Positions 33,685-44,499 of a DNA stretch of 64,000 bases are shown piece by piece (within the stretch, counting starts at the first letter, position 1; the number at the start of each line of letters is the position of its first letter). The notes beneath the pieces were generated by a model, which was not told the DNA's origin, searched no databases, and saw only the letters and a list, made by a program, of their open reading frames with translations. The position numbers and the translations under genes are program-made. Source of the DNA: Acanthosepion lycidas. Lineage: Eukaryota; Mollusca; Cephalopoda; Sepiida; Sepiidae. Location: contig OZ010581.1 of NCBI GenBank assembly GCA_963932145.1, positions 84,962,104 to 85,026,103 on the forward strand. The letters are read 5' to 3'.

Positions 33685-33785
33685 TTTGGTATATTCACTT
33701 ATGCACAAATACACTTGGGAAAGATATGAATCTAACTCTTCTCCTCCCAGCTATGGGTTAATTAATAGGACTTGTATAGCTAAAA
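33685..33785. repeat. Short dispersed repeat (partner 49085-49190)
   Basis: Both copies share ATTCACTTA, CTTGGGAAAG, TATGAATC and CCCAGCTATGGGTT in order and in the same orientation. Length of about 100 bp fits a SINE fragment; no A or B box was recognised. Confidence 0.55.
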
Positions 33786-34180
33786 TCATTATTATCTTAA
33801 AAAAAAGCTTGAAATCTATAAAAAAATATTTTCTAGCTTTAAATAATCTGCAAAATGTTGATAAGCTATAGAAAACAAATTAATCAATAATAAAAAACTT
33901 TTTGTCTTTCATTTTTTCAAATAATATTGTGGTATTTTTAATCACTTCAATTAATTTTCTGTAAAATTTTATGACATTTTAACAAGGCAGTTGCTTAGTT
34001 GAATTAGTCACTTATATTTAAAAAAAATAATATTGGTATGTTAAACTCATCAAAATTACAGAACTTTGAATCAAGTAAGACATTGGTAAGCAAAAGAGAG
34101 TTCAAGAAAAGATTAAAAAAGATGTAATTCAGACTTTCCAAATATTCAACATTGAAATGCAAATAAAACATATACAAAGT

Positions 34181-35345
34181 TCATTCAAAAAGTTCTAAGC
34201 CACACCCAGATGAAGTTGGAGAAACAATATTTTTCAATATAGTCTCCCTTGACATCAATTTGGTCCAACAATACTTAAGGATTGCAATCCTATCATCGAA
34301 GAAGGTGGTGCCCTGATCTCAAAAAACTCCTCCACAGCACATATGATCTCATCATTGTTTCGAAAATGGCAACCATGCAGTTTTGATTTGAGTTTGGGAA
34401 ATAGGAAAAAGTCAGATGGAACTAAGTCTGGTTAGTAAGGGGGATGGGGTAGCAATTCAAAGCTACTACTTCACCTACTGCGACCTGAGAAGTGCGAATG
34501 GATATGTTATTCTGGAGCAAAAGCACACCTATCCTCAGCTTCTCTGTGTGTTTTAACTTTATTGCTTCCATCAGTTGTCATAATTCTGATGCATAGTGCT
34601 GTTTCATTAATAGTTTTTCCCTTTTCCAGGTAGTCTATCATGATTATACCTTCAGAATCACAAAAAACAGAAGCCATCACTTTGCCAACAGGCACAGCCT
34701 GATTGAACTTCTTTGGGGGGTGGAGAATCAGAGTGTTTCCACTGTTTCCTTTGAAGCTTTGATTCAGGTACAATGTGGTAAATCCAGGTTTCATCTGGAG
34801 TTACTAATCTGTGATGGAAATTCTCGGGGTAAGCCTGGAAGTGAGTCAGAAGTATTCTGAAAATGTCAACTCTTTTTAGTTTCTGCTCTGGTGTCAGCAT
34901 TCTTGGGACTCTTCTTGCAGACAGCTTGCTCATCCCCAAAATCTCCGGTAAAACAGTATGCACCAAACTAGAACTAATACTTGTGGACTTAGTTGTCTGC
35001 TTGACAGACATCTGTCATCCAAAATTATACGATGAATAACATCAACATCAGTGGTTGAGGTTTTTGGGTGACCTGATTGGGGTCATCTTCTGCGCTGTCC
35101 CTGTCATGCTTGAATTCTGCAGCCCACTCTTCACGGTTGCATCAGAAGAGGAGTCCTAAAAAGTGTCTGGACCATGTCTTCATGGATTTCCTTGTGTGTC
35201 ATACCTTTCTTTTGAAGATACTTTGTGCCTGGTCCAGCCTCACTTTTGTATGGGCCTCACCTGCAATCTAAATTAGTTTTTCAATTTTTATAAGAAATGG
35301 TTGTGTGTTGGCACAACAAAAAATGTTCAGCTATGGCCAAGAAAA
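34181..35345 (-). pseudogene. Mariner transposase remnant (SETMAR-like group)
   Basis: On minus, a broken mariner transposase. The N-terminal helix-turn-helix region is at 35280-35050, and LGMSKLSARRVPRMLTPEQKL with RLVTPDETWIY lies at 35011-34800. DETW carries the first catalytic Asp. IMIDYLEKGKTIN follows near 34650, and a degraded second Asp region with QVAVGEVVA near 34460. Frame changes separate the parts. The left end has a terminal-repeat-like AAAAAGTTCTAAGCCACACCC at 34193-34213, matching the left end of the mariner at 49556. The right terminal repeat is missing after about 35345. It is inactive. Confidence 0.8.
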
Positions 35346-35532
35346 GTTTGTTTTTTTAATCATGAGCAATGCCAGCTTGGGGAAAAAATAAGAAGATTTC
35401 ATTATTTAATAAACATACATAAATACACACACACAACTCATTTTTTCACTTTCGATCTGATGAAGGCTATATTAATGAAATGCATATATAGGATATATTT
35501 TCAGGACAAAAAAACTTTCATGAACATTTTCT

Positions 35533-35557
35533 CTGTGTGTGTGTGTGTGTGTGTGTG
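35533..35557. repeat. (GT)n microsatellite
   Basis: About 12 GT units. Confidence 0.9.
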
Positions 35558-35786
35558 CATGTCTATGTGTGTAAATATTCTCAGATGGAGTATATCTGTA
35601 AAGGTCATAAAAATGAATGAAAAGACAAGTGGAAAACTATACTTAGTTTTAAGCCAAAGCATTTCATCATCTGACAGACTTTATCAAGGCAAATGTGATC
35701 ATTTTATTTTGCAAACATATATATTTGACAGTTACTTAAAATTTTTAAATTTAAGAATGCTCATAAATATTCATCAGGTTAATTTA

Positions 35787-36541
35787 AAAGTTTGGGTGTT
35801 TGAGTGTCTAGATTACATCATATAGCATCTTCGAAAGGAAATTTTTAAATTTAAAGACGCTCATAAATATTCATCAGGTTAACTCAAATGTCTAAATAAA
35901 AAAAAGTGTCTATGAATACAAAAGAGATTTTAACAAATGCACTAGTCATACACAGAAATAAATTCAGCAAAAGAGAAAGTAATTTACTTAGAAGGAAAAT
36001 CCTCGAGTACTGCCATCGAATATTATCAAAATATCAATCTATGCATGGTTTTGTCCCACTTTCATCTTCCCTGAAGGAATTACTACTTTCCCAAGCCAAC
36101 ATACACAACAAGTGTGTTAAAAGATCAAAGAAAAGTGGCTGAATCCATAATTTCAACTTTCAGAGGTGTATAATACAAAAAAATCTTCTTTTTCGAGTAT
36201 ACTAAATGACAACATCTAGTCTAAATGCCTACACATTTCAGTTAACCTGATGAATACTTATGAGCATCTTTAAATTTGAAAATTCCTTTTCGAAGATGTC
36301 ACATGACATAATCTAAGGTATGCTACACATTTCATTTAAAATGTTGTATATTTATGAGCCTCTTTAAATTTGCTACAATTTGATTACAAAGGCTCTACTA
36401 CAACGAGCATTACGAAAGTGACAACGAATATTTGTTGACATTACAAGTGCCAAATGAGTATTCGTTGACATCATAAAAAATTTAAAAATTTCCTTTCGAA
36501 GATGTTATATGACATAATCTAGGTTCTAACACCTAAACTTT
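35787..36541. mobile_element. Foldback/MITE-like element with long complex inverted repeats
   Basis: The left end (from AAAGTTTGGGTGTTTGAG through ATTACATCATATAGCATCTTCG) matches the reverse complement of the right end (about 36478-36541). A second internal inverted copy of the CATCTTCGAAAGGAA unit and of GCTCATAAATATTCATCAGG lies at 36237-36315. A further direct copy of the latter lies just outside at 35742-35782. A 78-codon lysine-rich frame (35906-36142) occupies the centre; I do not recognise it. No transposase is present, so if mobile it is non-autonomous. Confidence 0.7.
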
Positions 36542-36552
36542 CCCTGTCGTCT

Positions 36553-36556
<4 letters not shown>

Positions 36557-36615
<59 letters not shown>

Positions 36616-36617
36616 TA
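36557..36617. repeat. (TA)n(GA)n compound microsatellite
   Basis: About 19 TA units run into about 11 GA units, directly left of a Tc1/mariner-superfamily element. Confidence 0.93.
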
Positions 36618-36631
36618 GAGCGAGCGAGCAA

Positions 36632-37412
36632 GCGATGGATAAATTGTCGTCTAAATTATGTAAAAATGAAAATAACACTGATATCTCATTTTAACAGATA
36701 TATTTACCAAAATTGCACAAAATATCTTGAAATGCTAAATTTATTTGTTAAAATCGCCATTGGCTTCAACCACAGCCACCTGCAACTCTTCTGGATGGTC
36801 TCCTTGTTTAAGTTGGTGAATGCTGCTATAATGTTTGCATTCATTTCATCTTTAGTGTTATAAGGAGTTTTGTTGATCTCTCACTCAACTGCGAACAACA
36901 CATAATCAAGGGTGTTGCAATCTGGGGAGTTAGGTGGACAGATGTAAGGGGTGATGTGGTCATAGAAATTGCTTGACAGTTAGGATCTTTCAGCAGCCAA
37001 CCTCTTGACTCAGGTCAGTACTACCTCCCCAAGTCACTTGATGTAGGCCTCCGCGTTGAGTCTAAGGCCCTGACCAACAAATTCAGGAGTTCTTTTCTTA
37101 TCAGAACGATCAGAGTAAGTTTTCTTTGTTGCTGCAGCTTTGTAATCACCATTAGACTCACCCAACTCTTTCCGAATCCTCAGCACTCTCCTCAAATTGA
37201 CAGCCAAACATTCTGAAATGTTCGTATTAGAGCTTCTGGTGTGAATGCCAAGCAGTACAGCATGCCGTTTCCAAATTTCTGACGGAGTGAATTGTGTCAT
37301 GATGCTCTTTTTCTCACAGACGGTGCCCAACTGACCCAGTCAACAGAATCAAAAACAAACAACATGCATACGTGAAATTAAAAATATATAATGGCGACAA
37401 TTTACCCATCGC
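36632..37412 (-). mobile_element. Internally deleted Tc1/mariner-superfamily element (781 bp)
   Basis: GCGATGGATAAATTGTCG at the left (36632) is repeated inverted at the right with one mismatch (complement of 37395-37412), marking 18-bp terminal repeats. The body on minus encodes a transposase with its middle missing. Microsatellites adjoin both ends, so a TA duplication cannot be verified. Confidence 0.78.
37034..37330 (-). pseudogene. Tc1/mariner-superfamily transposase with in-frame central deletion
   Basis: Open frame of 98 codons. The N-terminal part has the helix-turn-helix-like FTPSEIWKRHAVLLGIH and a basic RSDKKRTPEFVG segment. This is joined directly to QGLRLNAEAYIK, which in full-length relatives lies after the first catalytic Asp, roughly 100 residues later. 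The frame stays open over the junction and stops just after. Downstream, out of frame, the DYVLF-like and NKETIQKSC-like C-terminal pieces persist to about 36720. The missing middle would hold the second DNA-binding region and the first catalytic Asp, so it cannot transpose by itself. Confidence 0.72.
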
Positions 37413-37414
37413 AC

Positions 37415-37416
<2 letters not shown>

Positions 37417-37463
<47 letters not shown>
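37417..37463. repeat. (TG)n microsatellite
   Basis: About 23 TG units directly right of the Tc1/mariner-superfamily element. Confidence 0.95.
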
Positions 37464-37466
<3 letters not shown>

Positions 37467-37469
37467 AAA

Positions 37470-38789
37470 ATCAGTTTTGCAATTTTAATGCAAAATATTA
37501 ATGCAACTCCAAAAAATTAATTTGTGGCAAATCAGTATCAGATTAAAAAAATTTTAGTAATATTTTACAGAAGTTTCAATTTATTCCCCTTTTTTCTACT
37601 TTGCATTTGTTCTTTGGGAAAATGTTTGATATCATTTACATTCCTAATCAATTTTAATATTTTTCCTTTATAATATTCACAGGATATTTCTTGATTTATT
37701 TTTCATATAAACTAGATGGCACAGCAAAAGAAAATATCTAGGTTGTTGATATGCTGGCAAAATAGAAACCGTTAATTATTCACTACGTTTTGATGCATCT
37801 GCAATGTTTTTTTCAATACAAATTGATATAGATTTTCGGTGAACGGTTTTTACATTATGTGACATTAAGTCTTCTGTTCAAACAAAACAAATTGATTACT
37901 AATTGATGTTTTGTATTTTTTTTGTTGTTGTTATAGCTCATTGTATATATTGTTTCAGGTTAAGAATGAGATGATATGATTAAGTATGGTCTTTAATTGA
38001 CAATTTATATACATAAAATGTATCCATTGACAGCTATATATGCGTGTTTCATGTCAGGAATCAAAAACTTCTTTTTCCATTCAAAAAATTGGCTCTATGA
38101 AAATATGCAAGTCATTTTAAGACATGTAAAAGATACTTAAATATTGATTATGCAGACAGAGTGGAGTAATAATAGTGTTTTGTAAGTAGCATTTCAAAAA
38201 TATGATTTCGAAGAAGCAACTATTTATTCCAAGATCTACTAGTCATAAACATTAATCAACAGATGTGTCTGTAATTTCAGAGATTGACACAGAGTGGAGA
38301 CTGGAAACTGTAGGTGTGGTCTAGGTTTTGGGTCTAAAGAGAGAGACAAAATGTTTACATTTTGGTAATAATTATGGCAGACAGAATTTGAACATTGCCA
38401 AGAACATGTGAATGTTTGAATGTTGTAGTAGCAACAGAATGAACTGTTAAAAACTCTATAGATGCAGTGACATAGTTTTGCTCCTTATCAATGTTATACT
38501 CTGCTTCAAATTATATCTCTTTCTGATTCACTCTACACGTTGGCCAGATGTGAACGCTAAGAATGCAAAAATAAAAAAGTCGCTCTTTGCGTAGGGACTG
38601 TGAGCATTGTATCTGGTTCGCAAAACAAGTCCTCTAAAAAGAAAAAAAGAAAACAATATAAAATAAGCCAACCACAAACACGAACGTTGTCGCCAAAGCA
38701 AAAACATAAAAAAACGATGAATCATGGTACACCACATCTGCTTTTAAGAACACTGCTCACAGTACTATAAGCAGTCTTAGCGAGTGGGT
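37470..38789. other. AT-rich non-coding stretch
   Basis: No supportable gene. Around 38540-38740 composition rises toward the retroelement that follows and may be part of its LTR, but no ends are visible. Confidence 0.4.
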
Positions 38790-40830
38790 AACTGGTCAAC
38801 ACCACCACCATGATCTCGGTCAACTTACCCAAGACACTCATCAACTTCAGGCCCTACAGACTCTCCTCTTCCTCCATAATAACAGGGGTCAGCGTGCTGC
38901 AGGAGGACTAACGAAATGGATTACACTGGCCTCAGCCGCACAAAAATTCTCGACCTCATTAAGCACAGCAGACAGCAGTCCTGGAACTTAATACCGACTC
39001 TACATACATCGACGAAAATCGTACAAAAGTGGTCATCAACGAACTACAATTACACCTACGAGAAATGTTCTCTACCCTAAAATTTGCTGTTACTGGAAAC
39101 AATAAAACAGCTCACAGCCCCACCCCAGACTATGAACAAATAATGCGACCGCTATCAATACGTGATGCAATACGAAATATCAGAATGTTTGAACCGCACA
39201 ACCACATCAACTGTTTCATTACAAATCTGAACAAAACATACGATCCAAGTCCAACCAGAACTCACCAACTATCCACAAGTAGGGAATGAATTCATCATAA
39301 CTGACAAGTAAATCCTTAACAAGGGAATATTCCAACAGATGGAAGACTTGCAACAGGGCACCTCCAACAGCTACCTACTGCTTACCACGGCATCCAAATG
39401 TCTGAATTTTCAACACCAGCTGTGTATTGGACCTCCAAAGACGAAACGGTGAGAAATTGAAAACTGACAAGTGACACACAATGCTACTTCGACTGTGGGC
39501 ATTGTACGGACATAAAAAGCATCGACTGGACAAACCAAACTGTTACTCCAATGAGTCTGGCCGATGTAAGGCAGCAGATATTTCAGATAATTAATCAACT
39601 CCCTAAGTCGAACACTCACGGTCCAATGCCATTCAACCAGAATTGGAACCAGACACACCACTCAAAAATCCTGACCCCACTATCTGCATGAATTACATGA
39701 AGGGACCACACATGCTTCAAGGATCACAACAGCCCACATCTCCACCCACCTCTCCCTCAGGAACATGTTGCAACCTCTGATAACAACGCCTACCACACGC
39801 CACCTCAACCAAGATGATTATCGATCATCTCAACATCGCCGCTAAACAGGCATCCGACGAGATGTTATCAATAATCATCAAGGCCCTCCAGGCAGTTGAC
39901 TTAAACCTAGCATCTGAAGCCAACACAATTCACCCCAGTGACCACTGTGCTACAATCTTCCAAAAGCACCTTCACCAATTTTATTTAGAATCTGACACCC
40001 TCTTGATGATCAGGGATCAAACTGTTCGTACCTTACGAACTTTGTGTCAGATACCTCTATCAAGCTCATAGCTGCACAAACTACTTGATGTCATCCATAT
40101 ACGCGAACATATTGCCAGTTACCCGTGGGAGTTCAAGAACTGGGACATAAAGGCTTACGTTGAAACCCAATACGAGGGTAAACTATGACAAGCACCTAAA
40201 CTGACCCATCAGTCATTATAGGTGAGGCAGAAGACCATTCGAAGTCGTTTACATAGACTTCGTTATAATGCCCATCTTTAAAAGCCAATGATATATCTTC
40301 ACAATTATGGATAGATTCAGTCAGTATCTTACAGCTATACTGTGCCCCTAAGACCTTGAGATCAATGCTGCTTGCTAACTCATTTCTTCATACACCACCA
40401 GAAAATGCTCCGCATTGTGTCCTCCGACCGTGGAACACATTTCACGGGCAAGACCTACAGACATTTTTGTGAATTAACGTCAAGCACTTCACTGTACCTG
40501 GAGACTACAAAGCTCAATTAACATCAAATGGCAACACCGCACAATTAAAATGTTTCTTACATGTTATGTGAAGACAATTGTGAATGGGGCAACATACTCG
40601 AATCAGCAGTCTCCTCCACACTCAACAGCACGACCAGTATGTCACCAAACTGTCATCACTGATTGTCAACTTAATACAAGTTTGCCCAAACTACCGTATG
40701 AAGACATCATTAACGATGGCATGCAGATAATTGCCCTGCTAAGACAAGTCCACCAACGCGTCAACCTTGCAAACAATGTAGCTGAATGGACGCAAAACTA
40801 AGCCAACTTGTCTGCAAAGACTCGATAAAG
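38790..40830 (+). pseudogene. Decayed C-rich retroelement with gag-like and integrase remnants
   Basis: A C-rich, A-rich block on + stands out from the AT-rich surroundings. A gag-like frame (39029-39289) contains SIRDAIRNIRMFEPHNHINCFI. An H2C2-like zone near 40090-40180 includes WDIKAYVETQYEG. The integrase core near 40230-40330 shows PFEVVYIDFV (first Asp) and IMDRFSQYLTAI. Near 40400-40450 the reading IVSSDRGTHFTGKTY gives the second Asp motif, then VKHFTVPGDYKAQLTSNGN-like sequence where the catalytic Glu is expected but not seen. Stops and shifts are frequent and RT was not recognised. A Ty3-like integrase is clear; the overall family is not. Confidence 0.65.
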
Positions 40831-40964
40831 GTCGGTTCTACTCTATTGACCTCAATCAGACATAGCCCATTCATCACATTTACCTTAGGTAAATAACTTT
40901 GAAGTTGTGGGAGTCGAGGAATTAGTGTGGTTGTCTGTTAGTGTGGAGATGTAGAAGTCACCAA

Positions 40965-41193
40965 AATAGGGGTTTACTTGTTTACAGGTGGTTATCTTCG
41001 GATAACATCCTTCATCCAAAAATGCACCAATTCATGGCCTCTTTAAAAATGCATGCAAAGGTAATTAATACAAAGATATATAATGCCTGCACTGATAAAA
41101 ATTTATATATCTCAAAATAAAATATATAATAATATTCAAAGAATTCATAAGTTCCTATCAGAAAATTCACATGTTGAAAGCCTAAGTCCTTAG

Positions 41194-41240
<47 letters not shown>

Positions 41241-41630
41241 ACAAGAGAATCTTTGTTAAAGTGTATGTAGGTATGTAAATATTTCTTGATAGCAGTAATT
41301 CTTTCAACTCTCTCTGTGGGATTTTTAGGTGTCCGAAGATTTAGGATTAAGTTCTTTTCAGCGGCTTTTTTTTAAGTCAATAGAATTCATTCCTGATATA
41401 TTTTTGATTTTGATTGTTTCCAGAAATGACTTGTTTGACAATCCTTTTTTCTTTACCTACATTTAAAAATGATAACCATTTGGCCTCTTTTATTTATTTA
41501 TTTATTTTTTCTTATATTTTTGTTTTTATTTCTTTATGGTAAACCATTTTTAAAACCACTTTTAGCTGTTTTTTATTTTTTAAATAACGATCTTTTTTTT
41601 CTATCACTACAAAGTCACCAAGACAAATGA
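40965..41630. repeat. Dispersed repeat, copy B (inverted copy of 4600-6075)
   Basis: Matches copy A in reverse orientation through ACAGGTGGTTATCTT, ATTAATACAAAGATATATA, TTCATAAGTTC, the microsatellite region, GGATTTTTAGG and the A-rich block. Its 41340-41600 part also matches 1861-2110. A (GATA)n(GA)n tract lies at 41202-41240. Confidence 0.6.
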
Positions 41631-41710
41631 CATGATACTTCAGGTAAGAAACGAAATCAGCGAAACAGATTGGGTGCATCACACTCATGTCTGTCGCCTC
41701 GTACCACGAC

Positions 41711-41858
41711 CCCTACATGCAAGACGCTAGTGGGTCTCTAGCGGTTTGCCAGTGGTAATATTGCCAAGACGAACACGCCAGCGGTCCGACAGCAGGCTAC
41801 TAGCAGTAAGAGCTAGTGGCATGCCACCCAGTGGCAGATTAGTGGCTTGCGTGTAGGG
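41711..41858. mobile_element. 148-bp MITE-like element with CCCTACA terminal inverted repeats
   Basis: It starts CCCTACATGCAAGACGCTAG and ends with a near-complement (CTAATCTGCC... side reads CCCTACACGCAAGCCACTAA on minus). The interior repeats YYAGYGG words (CTAGTGG, CTAGCGG, CCAGTGG, CCAGCGG) at short intervals. It is GC-rich against an AT-rich background and lies in the gap between the two parts of the composite repeat (copy 2). A target duplication was not identified. Confidence 0.65.
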
Positions 41859-41859
41859 A

Positions 41860-42639
41860 ACGAATCATCTGCAATACACAAAGTTTCCCCCTTTTCCGCA
41901 TAGTACCTGTGATATGATAACACTTTGATTATTGGTGAAAACAGACAAGGACATGTATAATTGTTTGAGAGACAATACTGTATCTGGATATTTATAAAAT
42001 ATTAATGCGGTACTAGTTTGTTGATGCAGTGAAACATATACATATTAATAGATAGGGAAAAGAGAAGGGAATAAAAGGTCTTACTTGTAAAGTGACCTGG
42101 CCGTGCCTTGTATTAGTGAGTTTATCTCAGCCATATGAGGTATTGTGGGATTCTATGATGGTCGGTTATAAATAAGTTACCGCTTTGTTGCGGGAATCAA
42201 CAATTTTGAGTGTGTACATTTTATAGTAAATATTTATGGGCTCCTGGAACATTTGTCCTGCAAACAATATTGGCAAACCCATGTGAGTCTTGGTAAAAAT
42301 AAAAACAGAAAATAATGTAGTTAAAATAAACGGCAATTATATGCATGTAACAATAAAATTAATTGCATGTGTACACAGTTGAAATGAATGAAAAGACATT
42401 GAAATTGACTTTAGCATTGTGTTTGGCGTGTGTGTGCGCACGCACGAGTATGTGATACACGTGTACGTATGTGTGTATGCGCGCGCGCGAGTTCAGTTAA
42501 CAGAGAAAATCAATGTGTTCCAGTGGGGGACAACTTACATACGTGCGACTACATCCGGAAGCCAGAGGAAAAAGAGAGAATATATTCTTAAATAGCGCCA
42601 TCTAATTGGCGCTTTTGGCGGAGGCAAGAAAACATGGGT
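41860..42639. other. Non-coding stretch with alternating purine-pyrimidine tract
   Basis: No gene. 42425-42490 is rich in (GT)n, (GC)n and CACG words, the alternating purine-pyrimidine pattern associated with Z-DNA. A GGTTATAAATAAG word near 42164 resembles a TATA box and may be from an LTR. Confidence 0.4.
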
Positions 42640-43206
42640 TGTATTGGAATTTAATTTGAGAATCACGAATACAATATTTTACAAGTTCACATTCTAGCCT
42701 ATTTTCCAGTCCTCACTCCAACCTGATTTCTTACTTTCAAAACCAGCTCCCAAAGCTTTGATTCTTATCAGAGATAAGAATATATTTTATGACCAATGAA
42801 GGGGCCAGGAAATTTGTATAACAATTTTGGAAGGAAAACTCCGATTTTTCTGAGCCTCCCAAATATCCATAAATTTGGAGAATCTTTGCCTATTTGACAG
42901 TGAGAATTCGACTACCGTCTGTGAGGTCGGCGATAGAGGACACCAGTTTCAACAAAGAAAAACTACCTACTAAAGGACTGTTGAGAACGAACTGTCTTTT
43001 AACCCTTTACCCATTTACCTTTTTTTTTGTACATGTAAATAAACATTTTCTTCTTTTATTGTTACACATCAAGCTGGAATTTTAAGACTTTCTTTATTCG
43101 CCCGCCTAAAAGAGACAGTTTGTCCGCTCTAATCTTGCTGTTTTTATTCAATTTTTGTCGCAATTTTTTAACCTTTCAGCCAGGACAAATTTCCTGCAGT
43201 CAACCT
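42640..43206 (+). repeat. LTR-like dispersed repeat, copy 2 (inverted copy of 590-1500)
   Basis: It aligns by eye with the reverse complement of copy 1 and is shorter by about 300 bp in the middle. It ends abruptly at the left LTR of the BEL element, at a point where copy 1 continues. Confidence 0.6.
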
Positions 43207-43793
43207 TGTGCTGCCCTGGACAATGTGCTAAAAAACACGCTGCTTTAGAGTAGACAGCCAGTGTAAACTTGAATTCACAAAACACGGACGAATTTCATTG
43301 AAAAACGAAAGATTTTATTCTGTGAATCAGGTAAAAAATCTGAAAGAAAAATGAACAAAAAAAAAGATGAGTTCACTGCGACGAAAGAGACAGAAATAAA
43401 GGAGGAAAGGGAAGACAAGAGACAGAGAGGGAAGCAAGCGAGAACAAAGAAAGAAAAAATAAGCTAACCACTACTAAGCAGCCACAATGTGGACTGGTCG
43501 TGGAGAAGGTAGCTAAGAACAGCGAAGGACGTGTCATATTTTACGTTAAATATGACAGCAACAAAATTCGGAAAGGCAGCTCAGCGTTGAGAGCTAGAAA
43601 GAGACAACTCACGTGGCTTATCGCGTTGCTGAGAGTATATCTACTGATCTACTCTAACGGTAATGCGTAAAAAAAATAAAAGGGAATTAAAGCTAAGGAA
43701 GCATAGTCTATGCTAGAAAACATAAAGGAAAGAGAAAGGAAAAGATAAAAAATAAAGACAGTAACAAGAAAAAGAAATCACAGCGAGACGACA
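43207..43793 (-). repeat. 3' LTR of BEL element (587 bp)
   Basis: Starts TGTGCTGCCC and ends GACGACA on +. It pairs with 46661-47516, differing by a few substitutions, small indels and the 315-bp insertion in the other copy. Confidence 0.88.
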
Positions 43794-43799
43794 GGATTT

Positions 43800-44499
43800 C
43801 TTATCAGGGTCATTGTCTTTATACCACAGGAACCGCAGAAAGTCTGTGCTCTCTTTTAACGAGAAAACTGTAAAACATTTGCTAGACATCAGCCATGATT
43901 GCCACGGGCTCCCTTCGGAAACGGATCAGAACTCCTATCAAGTTGTTTAGATCTGGCCCGGTTAATAGGGCGTTATCCAATGATACTCCATTATATTGGG
44001 CACTGGAGTCAAAGACAACTCTAATTTTGTTTGTTTTTTTCGGGTGGTAAATGCCGAACATAGGCAAGTACCATCTCTTTTCTTCCTGTTTGAGTGGAGG
44101 GGTCACCTCTGCCCGGGCATTAGATTTTTTCCATGAAGGAGAAGAAGTCCTGTGCCAAATGCGGCTTCCTCCTGAATTGGCGAGTCAGTGAGTTGAGCCG
44201 ACTGACTGCTTGTTGTCGGTTGTTAGGAAGTCAAAGTCTGGATGGCTTGAGTGACTATTCTTCCTCACGCCTTTTTCCATGATATCGAGGAAGAATCTGT
44301 CTTCTATAGAGTAGGCCAGTCGGTCATCTTCCTTAGTCAGTTGAAACACGGAGCTATCCAATTCTTTCTGGCAGTATCTTTCCTTAGCCTGGAACGTGTT
44401 GGGACCAGGCCCAAAGTTTGTTGGGCGGCCTCCTTCTCGGGTGCTGGTGAAGAAGGTGTCTACAGTGGATGGTCTATGCGTTCCCCCCGAGACATACAT
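43800..44499 (-). pseudogene. BEL/Pao RT N-terminal part, truncated at LTR
   Basis: On minus, a protease-RT linker (44499-44185) leads to RT sequence. The frame 44106-43882 holds [26 protein letters not shown] and [22 protein letters not shown], the typical BEL/Pao RT beginning, with the first palm Asp in MADV. A stop follows, then QMFYSFLVKREH-like sequence to about 43800. Nothing corresponding to the YVDD box, RNase H or integrase exists before the LTR. The deletion removes most of pol, making the element dependent on relatives if it still moves. Confidence 0.82.

Noticed and set aside
35453..35500. CTGATGA followed by GAAA, resembling a hammerhead ribozyme core
   Set aside because: The bases between the two motifs do not form a stem II, and no stem III or stem I pairing is visible. 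The similar CTGATGG...GAAA at 57517 lacks the required CTGANGA.
35301..35825. 174-codon + strand frame
   Set aside because: It runs through a (GT)n microsatellite and a mariner edge and shows no conserved domain; typical chance frame.
35787..36541. Repeated units as a CRISPR array
   Set aside because: Units are few, in both orientations and not regularly spaced, and the genome is eukaryotic.
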